From assembly GCA_003490025.1 (NCBI GenBank), contig DNJC01000091.1, positions 40,532-76,323 of the forward strand: 35,792 nt of DNA, in the 5' to 3' direction. Source of the DNA: Geobacter sp. (GTDB lineage Bacteria > Desulfobacterota > Desulfuromonadia > Geobacterales > Geobacteraceae). A program made the translations under genes and the position numbers. Below the pieces are notes generated by a model that had not been told where the DNA came from, did no database searches, and saw only the letters and a list, made by a program, of their open reading frames with translations. The first letter of the stretch is position 1. Every line of letters starts with the position of its first letter. Positions 7,669-16,869 of the stretch are shown here, in pieces.

Positions 7669-10569
7669 ATGGCACACACATCTGAAAAATACACCAAGAA
7701 CCCGCTGATCCACAGGGATCGGCGCCTGAGCCTGTCGCCTTCGGCGTGGGTGCGCTCGTTCTCCTGCGGGGACCTCAAACCGCTCATCGTCTGCCGCGGA
7801 CCGATCCGCAAGGAGGCGATGGACGTCTACCACGAGATGGGGATCACCCACTACGGCATCCTCCTCTCGGAGAAGGACTCGATCGTCTACCCGAACGCGC
7901 TGGCTCCGGAGCTCCGGACCCTGACCGACTCGAAACGCGTGCACCGGGTACCCGACTACACCGGCGCCAGCAAGGAGGAGCGCGTCGAGCGCATCCACCA
8001 GATCATCAGGATCGCCCTCGACAACGGCTACGACTCCATCTTCGCAGGGTACGGCTTCATGGCGGAGGACGACGAGTTCGTCGGCGCCATCGAGGCCGCC
8101 GGCCTCAACTTCATCGGCCCCTGCGCCGCGACCCAGACCGGCGCCGGGAAGAAGGACGAGGCGAAGAGGACCGCGCTCTCGGTGAACGTCAGCGTCACCC
8201 CCGGTATCGACAACGTCACCGCCCGTGCCCTGGTGAAGAAGCACCCGGGCCGGGACAAGCTCCTCGCGCTGGTGAAATCGGACGGGCTCGAATGCGACCC
8301 GCAGGTCCTCAACAACGAGAAGCTCACCCTGGAGGAGCTGGCCGACCACATACTGTACGCCTCCTACAGCAAGGGGATCGACCTCTTCTCCATCGAGGAA
8401 CTCTGCGCGCAGGTCGAGACCGAGTGCATCGCGATGCTCAAGAAGTACCCGCAAAGCCGCGTCCGTCTCAAGGCGATCGGCGGCGGCGGCGGGAAGGGTC
8501 AGCGCCTCCTCGGCGCGGGACTTCTCAACCTGAAGAACGCCGACGACGCGACCATCGCCAAGGAGGCCGCCGAGGCCCCGGGGCTCGTGCGCGAGATACT
8601 GAACGAGGTCAAGGCGAACGGGATCGGCGACAACAAGAACGTCCTGGTCGAACTCAACATCGAGCAGACCAGGCACAACGAGATCCAGCTGATCGGCAAC
8701 GGCGACTGGTGCCTCGCGCTGGGCGGCCGCGACTGCTCCCTGCAGATGCACGAGCAGAAGCTCCTGGAGGTCTCGGTGACCCAGGAAGGGCTCCTGGCCG
8801 CCATCGAGCAGGCCGCAGCCGCCGGCAGGAAGTCCGAGGTGGCGGCCCTTGAGAGCGACCTCAAGGTGCTGAGGAGGATGGAAGAGGAATCGGAGCGTTT
8901 CGGCAAGGCCGTGGGGCTCGACTCCGCCTCGACCTTCGAGTGCATCGTCGACCGCGACCGCCACTACTTCATGGAGGTGAACACGAGGATCCAGGTGGAG
9001 CACAGGGTCACCGAACTCTGCTACGCCCTCAAGTTCACGAACCCCGACGACGCCAGCGACTTCTTCATCGTGGAGAGCCTGGTGGAGGCGATGGCGCTCC
9101 TCGCCCGCCACAGGAAGCGGGTTCCCAAGCCGGAGCGCTTCGTGCGCTGCAACGCGGCCGTCGAGGCGCGCCTCAACGCGACCGACGCCTCCCTCTCCCC
9201 GCATGCAGGCGGGATGATCCGCTACTGGTCCAAGCCGATCGACGGCGAGATCCGCGACGACCAGGGGATCAGCATGGTCAACCCGGACACCGGCATCTTC
9301 ATGAAGTACATGGTGGCCGGCGCCTACGACTCCAACATCGCCCTGCTCCTCACCAAGGGTGACGACCGCCTCGCCAGCTACGAGAAGATGTCCGAGGTGC
9401 TCCGGGCCACCACCCTGCGCGGCTCCGACCTCGCCACCAACCTCGAGTTCCACTACGGCCTGGTGAACTGGTTCCTGGGAAGAAACGTGATGGCGAAGCC
9501 GACCACCCGCTTCGTGGTCCCCTACCTCACCCTGGTCGGGACCCTGAAGGAAGTGGCCAACAAGATCGACCCGGTCTACGCCTTCCTGCAGATGAAGAAG
9601 CACTACGCCAAGATGGTGACCGACGCCTGCGCCGACCAGCCGGAGGTTCAGGCCAAGGAACAGAAGAACATGTCCACCCTTTTGGACCGGAAGGGAACCC
9701 TGATCACCCGTCCCATCGAGAGGCTCCTGAGCGACCCGCACCTTCTCTCCGGCTGGCTCAGCATCAACACCAAGAACTTCCGGATCGACAACGGCAAGGT
9801 GGTCTGGCTCAGGAACCCGGTAGGCGTCTTGAACGAGACCTACGAGTACCTGCACATGAACCACCGCCCGCACAAGCCCGCGGCCGAGATCATCTGGGGG
9901 CACGACAACGAGCTCCTGCAGCAGGCGCTCCACTTCTCCAGGACGCTGCGCGAGAGGTTCGGCCTGGCCCGCGACGAGTACTTCACCCTGAACGAGATCC
10001 TGAAGAACGAAGCGCCGCAGGGGGGCTTCGACGCGGCCGCCTGGCAGCAGGTCCGCTCCGCCCACTTCGGCTACGAGGCGGGTCTGGAACTGCTCGGAAT
10101 GCTGTTCCTGATCGGGCAGACCACGAAGTTCTGGGACCTGCGCGTGGAGGAGGACCTGGAGATCACCATTCCGGAGTACCTGACCGACCCGGAACTGCAG
10201 GCGCGCATGAAGAAGATCCTGGTTCCGCCGCCGGCAACCAAGGCGGACGAGATCGTCGCGGCCTGCGGCGGCATGTACTACGGGCAGGAGGCGCCGGGTA
10301 TGCCCCCGTTCGTCGCCGACGGGACGCACTTCGAGAAAGGGCAGCCGCTGTACATCATCGAGGTCATGAAGATGTTCAACAAGGTGTACGCGCCGTTTGC
10401 AGGCACCATCGACAAGATGCTGGTCACCTCGGGAGACGGCACCATCGTCTCCAAGGGGCAGCCGCTCTTCAAGGTCACCCCGGACGAGAAGTTCGTCGAG
10501 GTCGACGTCAACGCGGTAGAGAAAGAGAAGCGCTCGGTAACCTCGGAATACCTGAAGGCGGTCCTCTAA
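7669..10569 (+). CDS. Biotin carboxylase with C-terminal biotin carrier domain
   Basis: 966 residues. Order: biotin-carboxylase N domain (PLIVCRGPIRKEAMDVY, about 35), ATP-grasp core with glycine loop AIGGGGGKGQRL (about 270), FMEVNTRIQVEHRVTE (about 435), the carboxylase C domain, a long middle segment, and a biotinyl domain with EVMKM where Lys901 would carry biotin. It charges biotin with bicarbonate and ATP for the carboxyltransferase just upstream. It is longer than ordinary AccC proteins. GGAG sits 9 nt before this ATG. An in-frame ATG at 7507 overlaps the preceding stop (TAATG) and would add 54 residues, but third-position GC there is clearly lower than in the gene body, so I prefer 7669. 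Confidence 0.85.
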   Translation: MAHTSEKYTKNPLIHRDRRLSLSPSAWVRSFSCGDLKPLIVCRGPIRKEAMDVYHEMGITHYGILLSEKDSIVYPNALAPELRTLTDSKRVHRVPDYTGASKEERVERIHQIIRIALDNGYDSIFAGYGFMAEDDEFVGAIEAAGLNFIGPCAATQTGAGKKDEAKRTALSVNVSVTPGIDNVTARALVKKHPGRDKLLALVKSDGLECDPQVLNNEKLTLEELADHILYASYSKGIDLFSIEELCAQVETECIAMLKKYPQSRVRLKAIGGGGGKGQRLLGAGLLNLKNADDATIAKEAAEAPGLVREILNEVKANGIGDNKNVLVELNIEQTRHNEIQLIGNGDWCLALGGRDCSLQMHEQKLLEVSVTQEGLLAAIEQAAAAGRKSEVAALESDLKVLRRMEEESERFGKAVGLDSASTFECIVDRDRHYFMEVNTRIQVEHRVTELCYALKFTNPDDASDFFIVESLVEAMALLARHRKRVPKPERFVRCNAAVEARLNATDASLSPHAGGMIRYWSKPIDGEIRDDQGISMVNPDTGIFMKYMVAGAYDSNIALLLTKGDDRLASYEKMSEVLRATTLRGSDLATNLEFHYGLVNWFLGRNVMAKPTTRFVVPYLTLVGTLKEVANKIDPVYAFLQMKKHYAKMVTDACADQPEVQAKEQKNMSTLLDRKGTLITRPIERLLSDPHLLSGWLSINTKNFRIDNGKVVWLRNPVGVLNETYEYLHMNHRPHKPAAEIIWGHDNELLQQALHFSRTLRERFGLARDEYFTLNEILKNEAPQGGFDAAAWQQVRSAHFGYEAGLELLGMLFLIGQTTKFWDLRVEEDLEITIPEYLTDPELQARMKKILVPPPATKADEIVAACGGMYYGQEAPGMPPFVADGTHFEKGQPLYIIEVMKMFNKVYAPFAGTIDKMLVTSGDGTIVSKGQPLFKVTPDEKFVEVDVNAVEKEKRSVTSEYLKAVL

Positions 10570-10608
10570 GGCGCCCGTAGCTTGCGGGTTTCCGAGACAG
10601 ACGTAAAA

Positions 10609-10636
10609 GGGCTCCGGATATCTTGATCCGGAGCCC
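10609..10636 (-). terminator. Terminator of the small zinc-ribbon gene
   Basis: GGGCTCCGGAT (10609-10619) and ATCCGGAGCCC (10626-10636) make an 11-bp perfect stem. Read on the minus strand it is followed by TTTTAC, so it best serves the minus-strand gene 10697-10900. It may work weakly in the other direction. Confidence 0.7.
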
Positions 10637-10646
10637 TCGCCTCACC

Positions 10647-10684
10647 GACCGACCCCACTGCCAAGCTGCTGGGGTCAGTCTTTT
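10647..10684 (+). terminator. Terminator of the carboxylase operon
   Basis: GACCGACCCC (10647-10656) pairs with GGGGTCAGTC (10671-10680), one internal mismatch, followed by TTTT. It lies about 80 nt after the biotin carboxylase stop. Confidence 0.6.
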
Positions 10685-10696
10685 ATGGGTGGTGAT

Positions 10697-10900
10697 TTAC
10701 GCCGCCGCGAAGCAGAAGTTGTCGGCCGAAAGGGCCTCGAGGAAGGAATCGGCGTTCGGATCCTTGACTATGGCCATGACGCCGTGATTGACGGACCACA
10801 TGGTCCCGCAGCTCTGACACTCGACGATGTCTTCATTGAAGCTGCCGGAACGAAGGTCCATACCGAGGTTCTCATCGTTTTTGCACACTGGGCATTGCAT
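10697..10900 (-). CDS. Small zinc-ribbon protein of unknown function
   Basis: 67 residues beginning MQCPVCKNDENLGMDLRSG, with two CxxC pairs (CPVC near 3-6 and CQSC near 28-31) that would form a zinc ribbon. The C-terminal part has no recognised motif. A good AGGAGAG site lies 6 nt before the ATG and a terminator follows, so this is a real monocistronic gene. It sits opposite to and between the carboxylase and mutase genes. Function unknown. Confidence 0.75.
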   Translation of the reverse strand: MQCPVCKNDENLGMDLRSGSFNEDIVECQSCGTMWSVNHGVMAIVKDPNADSFLEALSADNFCFAAA

Positions 10901-10919
10901 CTGACTCTCCTGTGACCCC

Positions 10920-11324
10920 TTTTAGCGGGGCTAAAAAATAGCTACCAAAATTTTGTTTTTGCAAATATATTGGGGTCCGTCGCATTTTACAAGTTAAAAA
11001 ATCGGAAAAACGTTGTTAAAACACCATGTTATATTGGTTTTACGTTTTGCTGACCATATCGGCGTTTTAGTTTACGGTGATAAAATAAAACACGTATACG
11101 ACCGGTCGCCGGGGCTTTTATTTGCAACCTGCTGTTTTCAAAGCATAAATGTTTTTTAGACCGTCATTGTAAAAATAAAACAACGGAAAGCCTCTGTTGG
11201 GGAAAAGCCCCATGAGGGCGTAAGATAAAAATAATTTTTCAGCCGCAGTAAAGGGCGGGAAACAAAAACCTTTCGCAAACCACCTGCAGCTTAACATTCC
11301 AATTCGCATGGCCAGGAGAGCATT
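10920..11324 (+). other. AT-rich intergenic region and long leader of the mutase gene
   Basis: No gene is seen. TTTTAGC-GGG-GCTAAAA (10920-10936) and CAAAATTTTG (10946-10955) are perfect palindromes in the divergent control region. A TATATT box at 11030-11035 could be a -10, though I find no good -35 at the right distance. A short hairpin (TGGGG-AAAAG-CCCCA, near 11199) lies in the probable leader. Confidence 0.4.
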
Positions 11325-12977
<1,653 letters not shown>

Positions 12978-13033
12978 CCACTGGATCTGCCATCCGTCCT
13001 TGGGGTCGGGTAGATTCATCTCATACAGAACAT

Positions 13034-13103
13034 CTTGCGGGAGCGGAATTCCTGCCGACACGCCGGCAGAACGTGGCGGCCGGGACGCCGCTCCCGCAGC
13101 AAG
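13034..13103. repeat. REPIN-like inverted repeat
   Basis: CTTGCGGGAGCGG (13034-13046) faces CCGCTCCCGCAGCAAG (13088-13103). Inside the left arm GGAGCGGAATTCCTGCCG is a one-base variant of the REP found at 16483 and 24573. Two inverted REP units about 70 bp long is the classic REPIN form. It lies between mutase and epimerase; the rest of 12978-13312 has no gene. Confidence 0.65.
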
Positions 13104-13245
13104 TAACAGTCCCGTCACTGCTGTTTCAGCCGCTCAATTCATCTTCGCTAGATCAGTTACCCGCTCGACACATGGCACATCCTGGCGGGCTCGAATTTGC
13201 CGGCCCCGCACGAAATAGACAAAAAATATCGTTCATTGACTTGCA

Positions 13246-13265
13246 ATAGCTGTTTTTTGAGCTAT
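13246..13265. promoter_or_regulatory. Dyad upstream of the epimerase gene
   Basis: ATAGCT (13246-13251) and AGCTAT (13260-13265) are 8 nt apart, next to TTGACT (13236) and TATCAT (13263). The spacing of these boxes (21 nt) is too long for a normal sigma-70 promoter, so this is only a weak candidate. Confidence 0.25.
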
Positions 13266-13312
13266 CATCTTCACCGTCAGATTTGGTCTTGCCAAATATT
13301 AAAGGATTCTAA

Positions 13313-13726
13313 ATGCTTACCAAAATTAACCATATCGGCGTTGCCGTAAAATCCATAGAAGAGGCGCTCCCTTTCTACCGGGACGCGCTCGGCATGAAGC
13401 TTTTCGGAACCGAGGAAGTCCCGAGCCAGCTGGTCAAAGTGGCGTTTCTGGGGATCGGGGAATCGAAGATCGAACTTCTGGAGCCGACCTCCCCCGACAG
13501 CCCGGTGGCGAAGTTCCTGGAGAAGAACGGCCCCGGCGTGCACCACGTAGCCTACGGCGTCGCCGACATCGAGGCGGCCATCGCCGAACTCACCGCGAAA
13601 GGGGCCCGGATGATCGACGCAGCCCCCAGGGGAGGCGCCCACGGCGCGCGCATCGCGTTCCTGCACCCTAAAAGCAGCGGCGGCGTACTCACAGAACTCT
13701 GCGAGGCGCATGACGACAGTCATTGA
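13313..13726 (+). CDS. mce: Methylmalonyl-CoA epimerase
   Basis: 137 residues, the normal family length. It is a vicinal-oxygen-chelate protein with two paired modules. Metal ligands are visible: His7 in INHIGVAV, His77/His78 in GPGVHHVAY, and Glu128 in LTELCEA. It interconverts (2S)- and (2R)-methylmalonyl-CoA, linking the carboxylase to the mutase just upstream. AAAGGA precedes the ATG. Its role fits the neighbours well. Confidence 0.9.
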   Translation: MLTKINHIGVAVKSIEEALPFYRDALGMKLFGTEEVPSQLVKVAFLGIGESKIELLEPTSPDSPVAKFLEKNGPGVHHVAYGVADIEAAIAELTAKGARMIDAAPRGGAHGARIAFLHPKSSGGVLTELCEAHDDSH

Positions 13727-13769
13727 TTGTTACATTTGTCTTATATTTTCATGAGTTCCGTTTTTTTTA

Positions 13770-13797
13770 TTGACATTTGTTTGAATAATTATATAGT
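13770..13797 (+). promoter_or_regulatory. Promoter of the porin gene
   Basis: TTGACA (13770-13775), 16-nt spacer, TATAGT (13792-13797). The start of transcription would be near 13804, leaving a leader of about 270 nt. The flanks ATTGACATTTG match those of the carboxylase promoter at 5223. Confidence 0.6.
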
Positions 13798-13803
13798 GAC
13801 CAC

Positions 13804-13980
13804 AGATTTATATAACAGTGGTTTGCTCATAGGGAAAGGCTTTAGAGGCTGATTTACGGGAATGCCCCGCGAAAAACCAGGAGTCGATCATTGCTGAGAC
13901 AAAACATGACAGCCACGATTACCTTAATGCTCTCAAAGCCGGCCTGCTAATGCAGTCCCGGCTGCGAGAGTTTTTTTTAT
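13804..13980 (+). ncRNA. Candidate cis-regulatory leader RNA with terminator and antiterminator
   Basis: A strong intrinsic terminator lies inside the leader: CTCTC (13930-13934), AGCCGG (13937-13942), CTGC/GCAG, CCGGCT (13958-13963), GAGAG (13966-13970), then eight T. It ends about 95 nt before the start codon, whose own ribosome site (AGGAGG) follows. GGCTTTAGAG (13838-13847) can pair with CTCT and AAAGCC of the terminator's left arm (one bulged C), giving an alternative antiterminator fold. I recognise no known riboswitch class; CCAGGAG at 13877 recalls a B12 box but nothing else fits. Confidence 0.5.
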
Positions 13981-14074
13981 GGCAATGAGTGCGCCCCGCC
14001 TGCAGTCAAGGCGGATGTAAAACCCAGAAGCTGTAACTTTCAATGAGGGTAACAACCAACCTAGGAGGTAGACG

Positions 14075-15415
14075 ATGAGCTTTTCAAAGAAGATCCTTGC
14101 ATTCGCAGCAGTCAGTGCTCTGAGCGCGGCGACGGCGGTCCCGGCAATGGCGCTGGAGAACGAGTTCCACGGTCTTTACCGCGCATTCGGGTTCATGACC
14201 AATGCAGAGACCGGCGGCGGCACCTTCAACTTCGCCAAAGACGCCAAGACCAGCAGCTACGTCGAGCAGCGCGCACGCATCATGTACATCGCCAAGGCCA
14301 ACGACAACCTGAAGTTGGTCACCCACTTCGAGTTGGACAACCGCTGGGGCGGCCAGACCGGCACCAAGTACCAGACCAACGACGCAGGCGGGCTCGACGC
14401 CGACCAGGTGACCCTGGAAACCAAGAACATATACCTCGACTTCAACTGCCCGCTGACCGGCGCCAACGTCAAGATCGGTATGCAGCCGTTCTCCGACGCC
14501 TACAAAGGTGTGTTCGGTGCGTTTGACGGTTCCGGCCTCGTGCTCTCCAAGAAGCTCGACGCCTTCACCCCGACCTTCGCCTACTTCCGTTTCAACGACA
14601 ACGACTACAGCGCCGCCGTCGGCGCAGTCGGCAAGCAGACCGAGGACATGGCCGTTCTTGACGGCAAGTTCGCCGTCAACAAGGACCTCACCGTCGGCGC
14701 TTCCTACTACTTCGTGCAGAGGGACCTCCCTGCAGCCAGCACCACCATCGCCGCCGAGAACCTCCACATGCTGGGTGTCAACGCCGCCGCGAAGTTCGGT
14801 CCGGCAGCAGTTGACGCTTATGCCGCCTACCAGTTCGGCGAGTTCTCCGGGGCCCGCGACCTCTCCGCATACATGGTCGGCGCCAACGCCAAGATCAAGG
14901 CGGGCCCGGGTTCCGTTAACGTCGCAGCCCTGTACCTCTCCGGCGAGGACAACGTAGCCACCGGCACCACCGCAGACTACGGCGGGTTCCAGACGCTGGC
15001 CGCGGGCGGCGCCGTCAGCTACTACAACCCCTCCAACATGTGGCTCCTCATCCGTAACGGCCAGACCATCAACAGCTCCACCGCCGTTATCGGTACCGAC
15101 CTCACCGTCAGCGGCCGCGGCCTGATGGGTCTCTTCGCCGGTTACGAAGGCACCGCCGGGAAGGTCTTCTACAACGCGAACATCGGCTACGCCGCGACCG
15201 CAGAAGAGCGCGGCTCCGAGGACGGCACCCTGGGCACCGAGGTCAACGCCACCGTCGGCTACAAGCTGTATGACAACCTCGCCGTCAGTGCCACCGCAGC
15301 CTACGCATTCCTTGGCGACGGCCTGAACAGCACCACCGCCGCAACACGGATCGGCGGCGCATCCGACGCCGACGACCCGTACCTGACCGCCATCCAGTTC
15401 AACTACACCTTCTAG
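14075..15415 (+). CDS. Outer-membrane porin-like beta-barrel protein
   Basis: 446 residues with a Sec signal peptide (MSFSKKILAFAAVSALSAAT..., cleavage near AMA-LE at about 26). The mature part is rich in alternating hydrophobic and polar strands, with few cysteines, and ends in a C-terminal Phe (FNYTF), the usual signal for outer-membrane barrel assembly. It resembles Geobacteraceae channel proteins that I cannot assign to a substrate. The ribosome site AGGAGGT is 6 nt before the ATG. It is likely well expressed and controlled by the leader at 13804-13980. A terminator follows at 15478. Confidence 0.75.
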   Translation: MSFSKKILAFAAVSALSAATAVPAMALENEFHGLYRAFGFMTNAETGGGTFNFAKDAKTSSYVEQRARIMYIAKANDNLKLVTHFELDNRWGGQTGTKYQTNDAGGLDADQVTLETKNIYLDFNCPLTGANVKIGMQPFSDAYKGVFGAFDGSGLVLSKKLDAFTPTFAYFRFNDNDYSAAVGAVGKQTEDMAVLDGKFAVNKDLTVGASYYFVQRDLPAASTTIAAENLHMLGVNAAAKFGPAAVDAYAAYQFGEFSGARDLSAYMVGANAKIKAGPGSVNVAALYLSGEDNVATGTTADYGGFQTLAAGGAVSYYNPSNMWLLIRNGQTINSSTAVIGTDLTVSGRGLMGLFAGYEGTAGKVFYNANIGYAATAEERGSEDGTLGTEVNATVGYKLYDNLAVSATAAYAFLGDGLNSTTAATRIGGASDADDPYLTAIQFNYTF

Positions 15416-15475
15416 TAGACTGGACCGGCGTGAGAGTCCCGGGCACCCGGGCATCTCAAAACGGATCACAAACGA

Positions 15476-15508
15476 CGCCGGAGAGGAAACTCTCCGGCGT
15501 TTTTTTGT
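15476..15508 (+). terminator. Intrinsic terminator of the porin gene
   Basis: ACGCCGGAGAG and CTCTCCGGCGT flank a GAAA-type loop and are followed by a run of T. The remaining gap to 15722 shows no gene. Confidence 0.9.
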
Positions 15509-15722
15509 CTACTCCGCCAGCTTTGACAATCACCTTCCCGCTTCTGACATCCCCCCTTCCGCTCATCGGAGTCACCCCTTCGCCAGATACATTAACTGAT
15601 CGCAAACAGGCCGCCGCTGTCACTTGTGGCAGCATCCGGCAGTCAGGGTTTGTCGCCCGGTCTCTACAAAGCGCCGCGACCAAAGGAACAAGGGAAACTT
15701 CACTGACTTTGCGCAACAGCGG

Positions 15723-15750
15723 TTGACAACAATTCTAAGAGTGTTTTAAT
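15723..15750 (+). promoter_or_regulatory. Promoter of the tandem small secreted proteins
   Basis: TTGACA (15723-15728), 16-nt spacer, TTTAAT (15745-15750), 44 nt before the first ATG. Confidence 0.6.
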
Positions 15751-15793
15751 TCATGTGTTCAAACCCTACATCCCATTAGAAAAGGAGCACACC

Positions 15794-16078
15794 ATGAAAA
15801 GAACGGCACTCATGTTGACTGCAGCAATCTTTCTTACCTCTGCCATGCCGGCGTTGGCAGAACCGCCCCAAAGCAAGGAGCAGAGGGACGAATGCCTCCT
15901 CGCTTCGAAGAACTGCATGACCCAGGTGGACGACATCTACAAGAGAATGCAAAAGCTCAACAAGGAGATCAAAAAAGGGACCAAGGTGTACAGCCCCGAA
16001 GAGCTGAAAAAGCTGCAGCAGAAACTCACCGAGACCCAGGAACTCCTGAGGAGCATCGAACTGCACGGAGGCAACTAG
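15794..16078 (+). CDS. Small secreted helical protein, copy 1
   Basis: 94 residues starting MKRTALMLTAAIFLTSAMPA, a clear signal peptide cut near ALA-EP. The mature part is charged and helical and has DECLLASKNCMTQVDDI, with two cysteines eight apart in sequence, then YSPEELKKLQQKLTETQELL, likely a coiled coil. I start at this ATG, which has AAAGGAG upstream, and not farther upstream. It is followed 34 nt later by a paralogue. Family and function are unknown to me; a periplasmic location is inferred. Confidence 0.8.
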   Translation: MKRTALMLTAAIFLTSAMPALAEPPQSKEQRDECLLASKNCMTQVDDIYKRMQKLNKEIKKGTKVYSPEELKKLQQKLTETQELLRSIELHGGN

Positions 16079-16112
16079 GGTGATGATGGCGATCTACTGA
16101 AAGGGGTGCCAT

Positions 16113-16388
16113 ATGAGAAAAGCGATCTTACTCTTGGCTGCGGCAGCGGTGGCAGCGACATCCGTACCGGCCTTCTCCCAGAACTCCCAGGCCGAGAAGG
16201 ACGAATGCCTCCTTGCGTCGCGCAACTGCATGATGCAGGTGGACGACATCCATCAACGGATGCGGAGGCTGGACAAGGAAATCAGGAAGGGGACGCGGGT
16301 TTACTCCCCCGAAGAGCTGAAGAGGCTGCAGCAAAAATTGACCGAGACCCAGGAGATGCTGAAAAATATGGAGAAACCGGGGCATTGA
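16113..16388 (+). CDS. Small secreted helical protein, copy 2
   Basis: 91 residues with a signal peptide (MRKAILLLAAAAVAATS..., cut near AFS-QN). The mature chain is a clear paralogue of copy 1: DECLLASRNCMMQVDDI and YSPEELKRLQQKLTETQEML are shared almost exactly, while the signal peptides differ. The conserved Cys pair and helical part suggest selection on the mature protein. The pair is probably one transcript ending at the terminator 16421. Function unknown. Confidence 0.8.
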   Translation: MRKAILLLAAAAVAATSVPAFSQNSQAEKDECLLASRNCMMQVDDIHQRMRRLDKEIRKGTRVYSPEELKRLQQKLTETQEMLKNMEKPGH

Positions 16389-16420
16389 GCGTGGGTAAGC
16401 ACAGGCAACTTCATGAAAAA

Positions 16421-16447
16421 GGCGGGCCGACAGCCCGCTTTTTTTTG
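16421..16447 (+). terminator. Terminator after the tandem small proteins
   Basis: GCGGGC (16422-16427) and GCCCGC (16433-16438) with a CGACA loop, followed by eight T. Confidence 0.9.
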
Positions 16448-16454
16448 TTTCCCA

Positions 16455-16770
16455 CCCGCGCCCTCCCCCGGTGAGGGCGCGGATCGCGGCAGGAATGCCG
16501 CTCCTACAGAAAGGCCTATCCGTCACCAACTTCTTCAGCTCTCTCAGGCTCTCCCTCGCCCACCGGGAGAGGGCTGGGGTGAGGGCGCTGGCCCCTGCAA
16601 CTCAGCTGCTTCGTGGCACCGCCCTCACCCGCCCTTCGGGCACCCTCTCCCGGAGGGCGAGGGTTGAATGCGCTGCCCCCTCCCTGCCCCCCCTTCCCGC
16701 TCCCGCAAGGGAGGGGGAAGGGGGTTGAATGCGCTGCCCCCTTCCCGCTCCCGCAAGATGAGGGGGAACC
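16455..16770. repeat. Repeat-rich gap with REP unit and GC-rich palindromes
   Basis: A 25-bp REP unit lies at 16483-16507 (ATCGCGGCAGGAATGCCGCT then CCTAC); it is the exact reverse complement of 24573-24597. The rest is alternating blocks such as CTCCCTCGCCCACCGGGAGA (16550-16569) and ACCCTCTCCCGGAGGGCGAG (16641-16660), and twice GTTGAATGCGCTGCCCCC (near 16665 and 16724). No gene is supported; open frames here are artefacts of the repeats. Confidence 0.75.
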
Positions 16771-16869
16771 TTCAAGGCAGCTGCCACAGGGGGCGAAAGC
16801 GTTTGACTAAAGGGGTCCGCTCTGCGATAATTCGGCGTCCCAAATCACCCGAACATACGCGGAGCAACC

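Noticed and set aside
13860..13900. Possible cobalamin riboswitch before the porin gene (CCAGGAG and a CCCCGC motif)
   Set aside because: Only fragments of the B12 box are present and the space is too short for the usual class; kept as an unclassified leader.
16413..16810. Several open frames in the repeat-rich gap
   Set aside because: They read through palindromic repeats and have low-complexity Pro/Arg/Gly composition.
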